A stretch of DNA of 64,000 nt from UBA3210 sp963610315 (GCA_963610315.1 CAVDMV010000005.1:1-64000), one strand, 5' to 3'; counted from the stretch's first letter, positions 17,330 through 27,107 are shown. The notes: generated by a model from the sequence alone, not told the origin. A program made the numbers and translations.

Positions 17330-18725
17330 AAAGAATCTTTTTTAAAACTTCATCAACTTGTGCGTGAGAATTTTCAATCGTTCCATCCGTACAGATTAAA
17401 AAATTACATTTAGAGATATTTTTATCAAATGTATTACTTAGTGCGATAACTAAATCTTGTGAAATCGTTTTTGAACCACGTTTCTTTAAATGTTCAATTT
17501 GATTTATCGATGAACAAGTCGTTCCTAAAATATAATCAAAAAGTAAGTGGAAATTATTTTCAAACATTAATGGAACTTCACATACAATAATAGGAGAAGA
17601 ACGATGTTTTGAAATAAAATTAATGATCGATTTTTTAACCATTGGATGAATAATATTTTCTAGTTCTTTCTTCTTATTTAAATCATTACTAATGGCATTT
17701 TTTATAAATGGTTTTGATATTGAAGTATCGTCATTTAATACTCCTTCACCAAATAATTTTATTAATGCGATTTTAGTTTCTTTTAATGTATATAATCTCG
17801 CGACTTCGTCATCAGAAGAAAATACAGGATAACCTAGTGATTTTAAATATTTTAATACTTCAGATTTTCCTGAAGCGATTTTACCAGTTACCCCTAGAGT
17901 AATACCGACTTTTTGGCAATGTGGGCAATACGTTGTTCCTCTACCACCTAAAGTTCCTTTTCTTAGGATAGTTCCGCAGCGAGGACAAGGTAAGCCTTTC
18001 TTTCCATATACTTGTAATTCGTTTTGAAAACGTCCATCGACTCCCTTTTCAGGATGATAACTTGATATAGTTGAGCCACCTAATGATATTGCATGAAGAA
18101 GAATCTTTTTACTTGATTCTAAAATATAATTACATTCAACTTTTGTTAATGTATTAGCTTTTTTAAATGGTGAAATTGATGTATCGAATAAGACTTCATC
18201 GGCATAAATATTACCGAGACCAGTCATAATTTCTTGATCTAATAAAAGAGTTTTAATCTCAACATTTTTCTTTTGATAGATATTATATAAATAAGTAGGA
18301 TCACTAATAGAAAAAGGTTCAGGACCAAGTTTTGCTATTTCTTTTTCTAAAAGAATATCACTAGTTTTTGTTAATTTCATAATACCAAAACTTCGTGAAT
18401 CATCATAACACATCTTAGTGTTATCATCTAAATAGAAGACTACCCTTGTGTGAGTAGTAATATTTTCATTAGAAGTTCTTCTTACGTATTTACCTTCCAT
18501 TCTTAAATGAGAAATGATGGTATAGGAATTATTAAGATTTAAGAAAAGATATTTACCAATGCGCGTAAAAGAAGTAAAAGTAGCTCCTATTACTTTTTCT
18601 TTAAATTCTTTTATATCACTAAGAATCATTCTTTCTAATAAGATATCAATTGAAACAATTTTTTTATTAAGATAGAGTTTTTCTAATGATTTTCTTACTG
18701 TTTCTACTTCTGGTAATTCAGGCAT
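17328..18725 (-). CDS. mutM-coaE: Fused MutM (Fpg) and CoaE bifunctional protein
   Basis: 465 residues. Residues 1-272 are a complete formamidopyrimidine-DNA glycosylase: MPELPEVE with catalytic Pro2/Glu3, the helix-two-turn-helix region, and a zinc finger with Cys 247, 250, 267 and 270. Residues 273-465 are a full-length dephospho-CoA kinase: P-loop GKIASGKS at 281-288, SSDDEVARLY, and VCEVPLMFEN. The join has no linker and no stop, and no start codon with a ribosome binding site exists at the boundary, so one polypeptide is expected. In many Firmicutes polA, mutM and coaE are separate neighbours, and here the last two have merged. The enzymes act in 8-oxoguanine repair and the final step of CoA synthesis. 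Confidence 0.92.
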   Translation of the reverse strand: MPELPEVETVRKSLEKLYLNKKIVSIDILLERMILSDIKEFKEKVIGATFTSFTRIGKYLFLNLNNSYTIISHLRMEGKYVRRTSNENITTHTRVVFYLDDNTKMCYDDSRSFGIMKLTKTSDILLEKEIAKLGPEPFSISDPTYLYNIYQKKNVEIKTLLLDQEIMTGLGNIYADEVLFDTSISPFKKANTLTKVECNYILESSKKILLHAISLGGSTISSYHPEKGVDGRFQNELQVYGKKGLPCPRCGTILRKGTLGGRGTTYCPHCQKVGITLGVTGKIASGKSEVLKYLKSLGYPVFSSDDEVARLYTLKETKIALIKLFGEGVLNDDTSISKPFIKNAISNDLNKKKELENIIHPMVKKSIINFISKHRSSPIIVCEVPLMFENNFHLLFDYILGTTCSSINQIEHLKKRGSKTISQDLVIALSNTFDKNISKCNFLICTDGTIENSHAQVDEVLKKIL

Positions 18726-18734
18726 AACTATCTC

Positions 18735-21338
18735 CTATTTTGCATCATACCAAGTTTGACCAATACTTCCTTCACAAGTTAGTTTAACTTTTAATGAGAC
18801 ACAATTTTCCATAATTTCTTTTATTTTGTCGACGATAAAATCTTTTTCTTCAAGAGGTACTTTAAAGATTAATTCATCGTGAATTTGTAAAACCATCTTA
18901 GTTTTATAATTATTTTCTTTAAGGAAGGCATTAACCTTGATCATCGCGATTTTAATAATGTCCGCGCCGGTACCTTGAATGGAAGCGTTCATCGCAGCTC
19001 TTTTACCAAATTCACACATATTATGATTAGTAGAATTAATTTCAGGAATATATCTTCTTCGACCATATAATGTCTTTGAATAACCTAAAACTTTTGTGTC
19101 TTCGATGACTTTTGAAAAGAATGCTTTAATCTCAGGATATTTTAAATAGAAGGTATCAATAATTTCTTTTGCTTCTCTAGGAGTTGATTCAATTTGTTCA
19201 GCTAGTCCCCAATCAGATATTCCATAAATGATACCAAAATTAATCGCTTTAGCTTTACGTCTTAATGAAGGAGTGACATCTTCTTTAGAAACATTAAATA
19301 CGTCCATTGCCGTACGAGTATGAATATCTTCATCATTATTAAATGTTGTAATTAAAGAAGAGCAAGATGATAAAGAAGCTAAAATTCTTAATTCAATTTG
19401 AGAATAATCAAGTGATAAAAGTAAACTATTATCGTCATAATAGAAAGCTTTTCTAACTAGTTTTCCTACTTCATCTTTAGTTGATATATTTTGTAAATTA
19501 GGTTCAGAAGAAGATAATCGACCAGTAGTAGTTAACGCTTGATTAAAAGTTGTATGAATTTTATGATCACTTTCAATATATGACATTAATCCTTCGGTAT
19601 AAGTTGAAATAATTTTTGCATATTTACGATATTCAATAATTAATGGAACAACTTCATGGAGTGGTTTTAATTCATTTAAGACTTCAATTGAAGTTGATTC
19701 TTTTTTATTGTGCGGTAAATTTAATTCATGGAATAATACTTCTCCAAGTTGCTTAGGTGAAGCAATATTAAATTCATGACCGACAATAGTGAAGATCTTA
19801 TTTTGAATTTCTTCTAATTTAATTTTATATTCTTCATTCATCTTTTCTAGAACTTCTTTTGAAACTGGGAAACCTTCAATTTCCATATTTGCAAGAATAT
19901 TTGAAAGAGGAAGTTCAATGTCTTCATAAAGAGATAATAAATCATTTTCTTTTAATTTATTAATTACTTCGTCATAGATATTTTCTAAATAATAAGCCAT
20001 ATTAAAATAATATGAATCATTTTCGAAAAGTGATATTTCATTAGAATTTAATAAGATGTTTTTATTGTAGAAGGCGTAGATTGCTACTTCATCATTGCTT
20101 AAAGAAGAATTGAGCAAATAACTTGCTAGAATTAAATCGAATTTAAGACCTTCAACTAAGATATTTTTTCTTCCGAGACTTACTTTTAATTTCTTATAAT
20201 CATAAGTAATTTTTTCTTTTGTCTCATCTTTTAAATAAGCGATAAAATCTTTATCTTTTATCGCATTTATATAACCTAGATGATATGTTTTTCCATCTAA
20301 TGAAAAATAAAAGCCGTTTATTTGAGAGGTGTGATAAGAACCTTTTTCTTGATCAATAATAATTACTTTTGGAGTAGAAGGAATATCTTTAAAATGTTTA
20401 ATTTCTATTTTTTCATAATCTTCTACTTCAACTTTAGTTTCTTTTGGTGAAGGTAGTTTTCTTTTATCACTGGCCTTTAATTTCTTTGTTAAAGAGAAAC
20501 ATTCGTATTTAGTATAAAATGAGGATAATTCATTATAATCATAACCTTCATAATGTAAGTCTTTTAAAGAAAAAGGTAAATCCATATTTGTGACGATCGT
20601 TGCCATTTTTTTACAAAGAATACCTAAGTCTTTATTTTCAATGATCTTTTGAGCGAGTTTTGATTTTTCATTTTCCATCGCAGCAATAATATTTTCTAAA
20701 GAAGAATATTGCTCAATGAGTTTTAAGGCAGTTTTTTCGCCAACTCCTGGGATTCCTTTTAAATTATCACTAGGATCACCCATTAAACCTTTATAATCTT
20801 TAATTTGTTCAGGAGTTAAACCCATCTTTTCTTTTAAACTAACTTCATTCATAACCTCAATATCTGTTAAACCTTTTTTTAACATATGAATTGAGATATG
20901 ATCATCAATAAGTTGAAGATAATCTTTATCAGAAGTATAAACAATTGTTTCTATTCCTTCTTTTGATGCATTTTTTGCGACAGTCCCCGCGATATCATCA
21001 CCTTCAAAACCTTCGACTTCATAATGATATATACCCATTGCATCAAGAAGTTCACGAGCGCATGGAAGTTGCATTTTTAAATCTTCTTCAATTGGTTTTC
21101 TTTGAGCTTTATATGATTCAAGAAGTTCACTTCTGAATGTCTTTTTACCATGATCAAAAGAAACAAAAATTAAGTCATCATCGTTTAAAGAAGAGATAAT
21201 TTTTGTCATGAGGTTAGCAAAACCAAATATTGCATTAGTTGGAAAACCATCTTTTCGACGCATAATATTACCAGTAAAACTAGTTGCATAATATGCTCTA
21301 AAAAGTAAAGAGTTTCCATCGATTACATATAATTTCAT
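18735..21338 (-). CDS. polA: DNA polymerase I
   Basis: 867 residues. The N-terminal 5'-nuclease domain (about 1-290; VIDGNSLLFRAYYA, GFEGDDIAGT, GDPSDNLKGIPGVGEKTA) is intact. The middle 3'-5' exonuclease-like domain lacks the DxE catalytic motif, as in Bacillus, so proofreading is not expected. The C-terminal polymerase has LLSLDYSQIELRILA, the O helix RRKAKAINFGIIYG and QIHDELIF. It removes primers and fills gaps. It lies nine bases upstream of mutM::coaE and nine bases behind dnaE in one leftward operon; GGAG precedes the start. Confidence 0.97.
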   Translation of the reverse strand: MKLYVIDGNSLLFRAYYATSFTGNIMRRKDGFPTNAIFGFANLMTKIISSLNDDDLIFVSFDHGKKTFRSELLESYKAQRKPIEEDLKMQLPCARELLDAMGIYHYEVEGFEGDDIAGTVAKNASKEGIETIVYTSDKDYLQLIDDHISIHMLKKGLTDIEVMNEVSLKEKMGLTPEQIKDYKGLMGDPSDNLKGIPGVGEKTALKLIEQYSSLENIIAAMENEKSKLAQKIIENKDLGILCKKMATIVTNMDLPFSLKDLHYEGYDYNELSSFYTKYECFSLTKKLKASDKRKLPSPKETKVEVEDYEKIEIKHFKDIPSTPKVIIIDQEKGSYHTSQINGFYFSLDGKTYHLGYINAIKDKDFIAYLKDETKEKITYDYKKLKVSLGRKNILVEGLKFDLILASYLLNSSLSNDEVAIYAFYNKNILLNSNEISLFENDSYYFNMAYYLENIYDEVINKLKENDLLSLYEDIELPLSNILANMEIEGFPVSKEVLEKMNEEYKIKLEEIQNKIFTIVGHEFNIASPKQLGEVLFHELNLPHNKKESTSIEVLNELKPLHEVVPLIIEYRKYAKIISTYTEGLMSYIESDHKIHTTFNQALTTTGRLSSSEPNLQNISTKDEVGKLVRKAFYYDDNSLLLSLDYSQIELRILASLSSCSSLITTFNNDEDIHTRTAMDVFNVSKEDVTPSLRRKAKAINFGIIYGISDWGLAEQIESTPREAKEIIDTFYLKYPEIKAFFSKVIEDTKVLGYSKTLYGRRRYIPEINSTNHNMCEFGKRAAMNASIQGTGADIIKIAMIKVNAFLKENNYKTKMVLQIHDELIFKVPLEEKDFIVDKIKEIMENCVSLKVKLTCEGSIGQTWYDAK

Positions 21339-21347
21339 AGTCTTCTC

Positions 21348-24300
21348 CTATAATTTTTCTTTTAATAAGGATATTTCATCGATATTAAAGGTAATTTCAT
21401 CTTCTTTAGAACGATTATTAGATTTATTACCTTTAACTAATAATCCACGATTCTTTAATAGATACATTTTATATTTTTCATATGTTGAACTAAACATGAC
21501 TGCATCAATAGATGAAGTATCATCATATAAACTAATAAACGCCATTTCTTGACCTTTCTTAGTTTTAATTATTCTTACTGAGGATATAAAACAAGCAATA
21601 TTTGCTTTTTTATTTAATTCTAAATCTTGTATTAAAGTAATATTTAATGAAGATAAATCATATTTATTTAAAAATGAACCAGAAAGTAGAATTCCTAAAA
21701 CATCTAACTCTTTTTGTAATTTAATTTCTTCATCTTCTTCATAGGTTTTCATAACTGGGGCGAGGAGTAAAGCTTCTTCTTTTGAAATTAAACTACTAGA
21801 TTTAATGCCACCTTTAGCATAAAGATAAATAAGTGGAACATTCTTTCTTAAGGTATTGCGATTTAAATTAAATTCATCTAATGCTCCGGCGTTAATTAAA
21901 GAAATAATATGTTCTTCTTTCACATTATAATCTTGTAATCGACAAATTAAATCGGTAAAAGAGATGTATTCGCCATTTTGTTTTCTTTCATTAACAATAT
22001 CTTCGCTTACCCTATATGGTAAACCTTTAATTAAAGTAAAAGGTAAGATTAAACTAGAATTATTAGTTACAAAACTTAAGTTTGATTTATTAATTGATGG
22101 TAAAGATAAAGAGATATTAAAATGTTTTAATTCAAGACTAAATTTTGCGTAACTTTCATCTTGGATGGAAGTAAAATCAAAAAGGGCTGCGAAAAAATAA
22201 CTTGGATAATGAGTTTTTAAATAAGCCATTTGGTAAGCTAAAATACTATAAGCAACTGAGTGAGACTTATTAAAACCATAAGAAGCAAATTTATAAATGG
22301 TATCATAAATCTTTTCTGCATCAATTTTTGAATAAGAATTCTTGATTGATGAAGCAATAAAATCTTCTTTTAAAGATAAGAGTTTAGTTTCATCTTTTTT
22401 AGAAATAGCTCTTCTAAATAAATCAGCTTTACCTAAAGAATAATTCGCGACAACTTTAACAATTTGCATGATTTGCTCTTGATAAACGATAACTCCATAA
22501 GTAGGTTTTAAGATATTTTCTAAAGAATGATGAATATAATCCACTTTGAGATTTTTATTCTTTCTTTCTGCATACACTTTAATATACTCCATTGGTCCTG
22601 GTCTAAATAAAGCATTAGTCGCGATAATATCATTAATTGAAGTGATATCAACTTGCTTTAAAGTTGAAGTCATACCACTTGATTCAAGTTGGAAGATACC
22701 TTTAGTATAGCCATTATTTAAAGTAGAGAATGTTTCTTTATCATCTAAAGGAATGGCGTTTAAAGAAATGTCAATATTATCTTTACTAAGCCTATAAAGA
22801 CAATCTTCAACAATGGATAAATTTCTTAATCCAAGAACGTCCATTTTTAAAAATCCTTGTTCTTCTAGATAATCTTTTTCATATTGACAAACTGCTTCAT
22901 TATTTTCGTTATATGAAACAGGAATAACTTCATTTAATTTTTCTTTATTTAGTAAGATACCAGCCGCATGAAGACCACTTTGACGAGGTAAACCTTCAAT
23001 TAATAAAGCGATGTCATAAAGATTTTTAAAATAATCTTCTTTTAAGAAATCACGAAAATCTTTATTAGTATTATAAACTTCTTCAAGAGTGATTTGGTAA
23101 TTCTTATTTAAACGAGATTGTAAAGAGATGTAATTAGACATGATATTAATATCATTAACGTTGTAATTAAGAACTCTTCCAGCATCTCGAAGAGCTTGCT
23201 TAGCTCCGATCGTTTGGAAAGTCACAATTAAAGAAGTATTATCTTTAGAATATTTATTTTCAATGTAATGAATTAATTCTTCTCTTTTATAATCAGCGAC
23301 GTCAATATCAATATCAGGCATTGATGTTCTTTCTGGATTGAGGAATCTTTCAAAATATAAATCATATTCTAATGGATCAATATCAGTAATATTAAGTAAG
23401 TAAGATACTAGTGACCCGACTGCGCTACCTCTTCCTGGACCAATTGGGATATTATGAGTCTTCGCGTAATTAACGTAATCAGCGACAATTAAAAAATAGT
23501 CTAGATATCCCATTTTTTCAATGACATCTAATTCATAATTTAATCTATCTAAGTAAGTAGATTTATCTTTAATATTTAAATTATCTAATTTGTTTTGGCA
23601 TAGTGAAAAAACGTAATCTTTTTTATTTGGAATATTAGAAAAAGAATATAATGAACCTCTTTTTTCTAAGAAAGAGAAGTTAATTTCTTTTACAAGTTCA
23701 TAAGTTCCGGCTATTTCGTTTTCAGTGTATAAACTATTTATTGCTTTTTCAGATAAAAAATAATATGGGCCAGTGATATCATTTATATCTCCATTAAATT
23801 TAACGTTTTCTTTTATACATTTAAGAATTTCAATAACTTTGGCATTCTTCTTTTGATAATATTGGTGACGAGGGAAGGATAATGTTTTATAAGAGTGTTT
23901 TTTGGAAAACTCTCTTACTTTATTAATGACGCTTAAGTCACTGGAAGAATAAATCTCTAAACCTAAATAAAAAGATGAAAAGTTTTTTTGAATATTATAG
24001 ATAAATGAAGATACATTAGAATCTTCATTATTAAATTTATTTTTTATATACTTATTACTTACACAAGGTAAAACTAATATTAAACCTTTGGAATACTTAT
24101 AAAATTCTTCTAAGGATAATGAAACATTATTTTTAGAAACTAATTTACAAATATTTCGATATCCGTCCTCATCTTTAATATAGACAACAACATAGAAATC
24201 ATTTTCTTCATATTTTAAATTTATTGACATACCAAAAATAGGTTTAGTTTGGCTTTTAGAAAATAAATGGTAGAACTTTGGATAAGCATAAACATTATTA

Positions 24301-24422
24301 ATATCGCTTATGCCTAAGGCAGGATAAGAATTTATTGAAGCAATCTTAAAAAGATCTTCTAATTTTAAAGAAGAAGATAAAAATGTATATTCAGTATAAA
24401 CATGTAAAGGAATATAGTTCAT
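21348..24422 (-). CDS. dnaE: DNA polymerase III alpha subunit (DnaE type)
   Basis: 1024 residues. PHP domain at the N-terminus (YIPLHVYTEYTFLSSSLKLEDL), degenerate at metal positions; palm with GPGRGSAVGSLVSYLL and the catalytic PDIDIDV; NKSHSVAYSILAYQMAYLKT in the fingers; a helix-hairpin-helix region; and a C-terminal OB fold (about 930-1020). It is shorter than E. coli DnaE and fits the DnaE1/DnaE3 forms of Firmicutes that work beside PolC; polC is not in the window. First gene of the dnaE-polA-mutM::coaE operon, with AGGAGGC before the start. Confidence 0.95.
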   Translation of the reverse strand: MNYIPLHVYTEYTFLSSSLKLEDLFKIASINSYPALGISDINNVYAYPKFYHLFSKSQTKPIFGMSINLKYEENDFYVVVYIKDEDGYRNICKLVSKNNVSLSLEEFYKYSKGLILVLPCVSNKYIKNKFNNEDSNVSSFIYNIQKNFSSFYLGLEIYSSSDLSVINKVREFSKKHSYKTLSFPRHQYYQKKNAKVIEILKCIKENVKFNGDINDITGPYYFLSEKAINSLYTENEIAGTYELVKEINFSFLEKRGSLYSFSNIPNKKDYVFSLCQNKLDNLNIKDKSTYLDRLNYELDVIEKMGYLDYFLIVADYVNYAKTHNIPIGPGRGSAVGSLVSYLLNITDIDPLEYDLYFERFLNPERTSMPDIDIDVADYKREELIHYIENKYSKDNTSLIVTFQTIGAKQALRDAGRVLNYNVNDINIMSNYISLQSRLNKNYQITLEEVYNTNKDFRDFLKEDYFKNLYDIALLIEGLPRQSGLHAAGILLNKEKLNEVIPVSYNENNEAVCQYEKDYLEEQGFLKMDVLGLRNLSIVEDCLYRLSKDNIDISLNAIPLDDKETFSTLNNGYTKGIFQLESSGMTSTLKQVDITSINDIIATNALFRPGPMEYIKVYAERKNKNLKVDYIHHSLENILKPTYGVIVYQEQIMQIVKVVANYSLGKADLFRRAISKKDETKLLSLKEDFIASSIKNSYSKIDAEKIYDTIYKFASYGFNKSHSVAYSILAYQMAYLKTHYPSYFFAALFDFTSIQDESYAKFSLELKHFNISLSLPSINKSNLSFVTNNSSLILPFTLIKGLPYRVSEDIVNERKQNGEYISFTDLICRLQDYNVKEEHIISLINAGALDEFNLNRNTLRKNVPLIYLYAKGGIKSSSLISKEEALLLAPVMKTYEEDEEIKLQKELDVLGILLSGSFLNKYDLSSLNITLIQDLELNKKANIACFISSVRIIKTKKGQEMAFISLYDDTSSIDAVMFSSTYEKYKMYLLKNRGLLVKGNKSNNRSKEDEITFNIDEISLLKEKL

Positions 24423-24461
24423 TCTTGCCTCCTAGTCTTTCAATATTATATATTAAATTTT

Positions 24462-24486
24462 ATAAAAAGAGTATTATAAATACTCT
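24462..24486 (-). terminator. Terminator-like hairpin upstream of dnaE
   Basis: On the minus strand AGAGTATT, 3-base loop, AATACTCT then TTTTTATA. It lies before the dnaE start, so it either insulates dnaE from upstream antisense transcription or acts as a leader attenuator. The -10-like TATAAT close to dnaE favours insulation. Confidence 0.5.
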
Positions 24487-24574
24487 AGTAAAAGAAAAAA
24501 CTAATTTAAAAGATATGAAGTTTTACTCGAAGATAACGTGATAAAAATTAATTTTAAAAAAGTGAAAATAATTG

Positions 24575-24603
24575 TTGAATTATTAACTTTTAACCTTTAT
24601 AAT
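24575..24603 (+). promoter_or_regulatory. rpsU promoter
   Basis: TTGAAT (24575-24580), 17-bp spacer, TATAAT (24598-24603). Confidence 0.75.
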
Positions 24604-24633
24604 CGTTTATGGTTGAAAAAAGGGGTGAAACAA

Positions 24634-24807
24634 ATGCCAAAAACAGTCGTTAGAGAAAACGAATCATTAGATGACGCATTACGCAGATTCAAGAGACAAG
24701 TTAACAAAGCTGGAACCCTTCAAGAAGCAAGAAAACGCGAATTCTATTTAAAGCCAGGTATGAAGAGAAAACTCAAATCAGAAATGGCTCGTAGAAATCA
24801 TTATTAA
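24634..24807 (+). CDS. rpsU: 30S ribosomal protein S21
   Basis: 57 residues from ATG 24634, with AAAGGGGTG upstream; the longer frame from 24538 crosses the promoter and is rejected. MPKTVVRENESLDDALRRFK is the classic S21 start, and the basic C-terminus fits. It is a small-subunit protein near the anti-Shine-Dalgarno region. Single-gene unit, divergent from dnaE. Confidence 0.96.
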   Translation: MPKTVVRENESLDDALRRFKRQVNKAGTLQEARKREFYLKPGMKRKLKSEMARRNHY

Positions 24808-24824
24808 TTCTATGAAGTAAATAA

Positions 24825-24849
24825 AGTGGACCTTCGGGTTCACTTTTTT
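24825..24849 (+). terminator. Terminator of rpsU
   Basis: GTGGACC, a UUCG tetraloop, GGTTCAC and seven T residues. Confidence 0.93.
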
Positions 24850-24887
24850 TATTGGCTGACTAGACACCTAGTTTTTTTGTAGTTAAT

Positions 24888-25014
24888 AATTACTAAACTT
24901 TTTGTTTAAAATCTTTAAATATTAATATATTTTTATTGCAACTAAAAAATCACTTGTTTATAATGCTTTCGTTAGGTTTAGAATTACTAAACTTATTTGT
25001 TAAAATCTTTAAAC
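24888..25014. repeat. Pair of 32-bp direct repeats flanking the XRE-cupin promoter
   Basis: AATTACTAAACTT followed by an imperfect TTTGTTAAAATCTTTAAA occurs at 24888-24920 and again at 24982-25014, 94 bp apart (about nine helical turns). They flank the promoter at 24936-24964; the second copy begins about ten bases after the expected transcript start. This is the arrangement of an autoregulatory operator pair, most likely for the XRE-cupin protein encoded next. Confidence 0.65.
24936..24964 (+). promoter_or_regulatory. Promoter of XRE-cupin/potABCD unit
   Basis: TTGCAA (24936-24941), 17-bp spacer, TATAAT (24959-24964). Confidence 0.8.
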
Positions 25015-25031
25015 TTTAAGAAGGTGATTTC

Positions 25032-25565
25032 ATGAAAATAGGTAAGAAGATTAAAGAGCTTAGAACCTTATATAACTTGACCCAAGAGGAACTCGCGGAT
25101 CGTACTGATTTAACTAAAGGTTATATCTCTCAACTTGAGAATGATTTAACTGAACCAAGCATTTCAACTTTAGTTGATATAGTTAATGCGCTTGGAACTA
25201 ATTTAAGTGATTTCTTTTCTGAACAATCAAGTGATCAAATCGTATTTTCAACTAATGATTATATTGAAAAAGATTATGATGGTTATAAAATTACTTGGTT
25301 AGTTAATAACGCACAAAAGAATGAGATGGAACCAATTTTAGTTTCGATTTATCCGCATAGTGAAACTGAAAAAGATTATCCTCATGAAGGACAAGAATTC
25401 GGCTATGTTTTAGAAGGAGAAATACTTCTTTGCATCGATAGTAAAAAAATCAAAGTAAAAAAAGGGGAGACTTTCTACTTTGATAGTTCAAAGAATCATT
25501 ATCTTAAAAATGTTAAAGATAAAATCGCAAAAGTTATTTGGGTTTCAAGCCCACCAAACTTTTAA
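25032..25565 (+). CDS. XRE-cupin transcriptional regulator (PuuR-like)
   Basis: 177 residues. Residues 1-65 are an XRE helix-turn-helix (IGKKIKELRTLYNLTQEELA, then KGYISQLENDLTEPSISTL). Residues about 105-175 are a small cupin barrel (HEGQEFGYVLEGEILLCID). This is the architecture of PuuR-type polyamine regulators, and potABCD follows 24 bases after the stop, so it likely senses polyamine or a related metabolite and controls the transporter. AAGAAGGTGA precedes the ATG, and two direct repeats flank its promoter. Confidence 0.88.
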   Translation: MKIGKKIKELRTLYNLTQEELADRTDLTKGYISQLENDLTEPSISTLVDIVNALGTNLSDFFSEQSSDQIVFSTNDYIEKDYDGYKITWLVNNAQKNEMEPILVSIYPHSETEKDYPHEGQEFGYVLEGEILLCIDSKKIKVKKGETFYFDSSKNHYLKNVKDKIAKVIWVSSPPNF

Positions 25566-25589
25566 ATGTAATTAATAAGGAGAAGCAAA

Positions 25590-27107
25590 ATGGCAAACAA
25601 TGATATTATTTTAGAATTAAAAAATGTTAATAAAGTTTTTGATGATTCATATGCAGTTGAAAACTTTAATCTCTATGTTAAAAAGGGAGAATTTGTTACT
25701 TTCTTAGGCCCTTCTGGATGTGGCAAAACAACTACATTAAGAATGATTGGAGGATTTGAAGTTCCAACAAGTGGCCAAATCTTATTAAATGGTGAAGATA
25801 TCGCCCAACTTCCACCATATAAAAGACCGTTAAATACTGTTTTCCAAAGATATGCATTATTTCCACATTTAGATGTATACGATAATATTGCATTTGGTCT
25901 TAAACTTAAGAAAGTTCCTTATGAAGTAACTAATAAACGTGGTGAAAAAGTTACAAAATTTAGACACTATACTCGTGATGAGATAGATACAAAAGTTATT
26001 AAAGCTTTAAAAATTGTTGATCTAGAACAATTTGAAAATCGTAATGTTACAACTTTATCAGGTGGTCAACAACAAAGAGTCGCGATTGCCCGTGCAATTG
26101 TTAATGAACCAGAAATCTTACTTCTTGATGAACCTTTAGGCGCGCTTGATTTAAAGATGAGAAAAGAAATGCAACTTGAATTAAAAGAAATGCATCGTAA
26201 ACTCGGTATTACTTTTATTTATGTTACTCATGACCAAGAAGAAGCTTTAACAATGTCAGATACAATCGTTGTTATGAAAGATGGCCAAATTCAACAAATT
26301 GGTACACCAATGGATATTTATAATGAACCTAAAAATGCTTTCGTTGCAGACTTTATCGGTGAATCAAATATTTATTTAGGTACAATGATTGGTAAAAAGA
26401 AAGTTAGATTCTTAGGTGCATCTTGGGATTGTATTGATGATTTCCCTAAGAACGAAAAAGTTGATGTAGTAATTAGACCTGAAGATATTAAGATGAATCC
26501 AAAAGGCGAAGGTGTCATTGATGCAAAAATCGTCAATAAAATCTTTAAAGGTATTCATTATCAATTTACTGCGATGGTCGGTAATTACGAAGTAGAAATT
26601 CAATCTACTATTGATCATCCAGTCGGCGAAGAAATCTCATTAACAATTGAACCTTCTTTAATTCAAATTATGACTAGAGAATTTGTTTCTAACGTTTATG
26701 AAGATGCTTATATTAATAAGAATAATCAAGTTGTTTTTGCTGGTGCCTCTTGGGATTGTGATGTAACAACATTATTAGAAGGATCTTCTTTAGATGAAGA
26801 AGGTTACTTAGTTTCTAAAGATGGAACAAAGAAATATGATTTAAATGACTTAGATGTTATCGCAGAAGTCGATATGGGTGATATTGAAATTTCTGATAAT
26901 TTAGACGAAGGTAACATTCAAGGTAATATTATCCAAATGGTTTGGAAAGGTGACCATTACCAATTAATTGTAAGAACAGAAGATGAAGAAGACTTTGTAG
27001 TTGATACTCAATGGACATGGAATGAAAATGATACTGTCAGCGTTAAAATTGATTCTCCTAAGATCAAATTAAAATTAAAGGCGGATTTATCTAAGTATGA
27101 AATTTAA
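25590..27107 (+). CDS. potA: Spermidine/putrescine ABC transporter ATPase, enlarged
   Basis: 505 residues, well above the usual 350-380. The ABC domain (1-240) has GPSGCGKTTTLR, the signature LSGGQQQRVAIARA and LLLDEPLGALD. A 20-residue insertion (PYEVTNKRGEKVTKFRHYTR) lies between the Q loop and the signature. The C-terminal TOBE-type region looks duplicated: FLGASWDC at about 271 and FAGASWDC at about 384 each start a similar block. It energises polyamine import. AAGGAG precedes the start, and its end overlaps potB by 11 bases. Confidence 0.9.
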   Translation: MANNDIILELKNVNKVFDDSYAVENFNLYVKKGEFVTFLGPSGCGKTTTLRMIGGFEVPTSGQILLNGEDIAQLPPYKRPLNTVFQRYALFPHLDVYDNIAFGLKLKKVPYEVTNKRGEKVTKFRHYTRDEIDTKVIKALKIVDLEQFENRNVTTLSGGQQQRVAIARAIVNEPEILLLDEPLGALDLKMRKEMQLELKEMHRKLGITFIYVTHDQEEALTMSDTIVVMKDGQIQQIGTPMDIYNEPKNAFVADFIGESNIYLGTMIGKKKVRFLGASWDCIDDFPKNEKVDVVIRPEDIKMNPKGEGVIDAKIVNKIFKGIHYQFTAMVGNYEVEIQSTIDHPVGEEISLTIEPSLIQIMTREFVSNVYEDAYINKNNQVVFAGASWDCDVTTLLEGSSLDEEGYLVSKDGTKKYDLNDLDVIAEVDMGDIEISDNLDEGNIQGNIIQMVWKGDHYQLIVRTEDEEDFVVDTQWTWNENDTVSVKIDSPKIKLKLKADLSKYEI

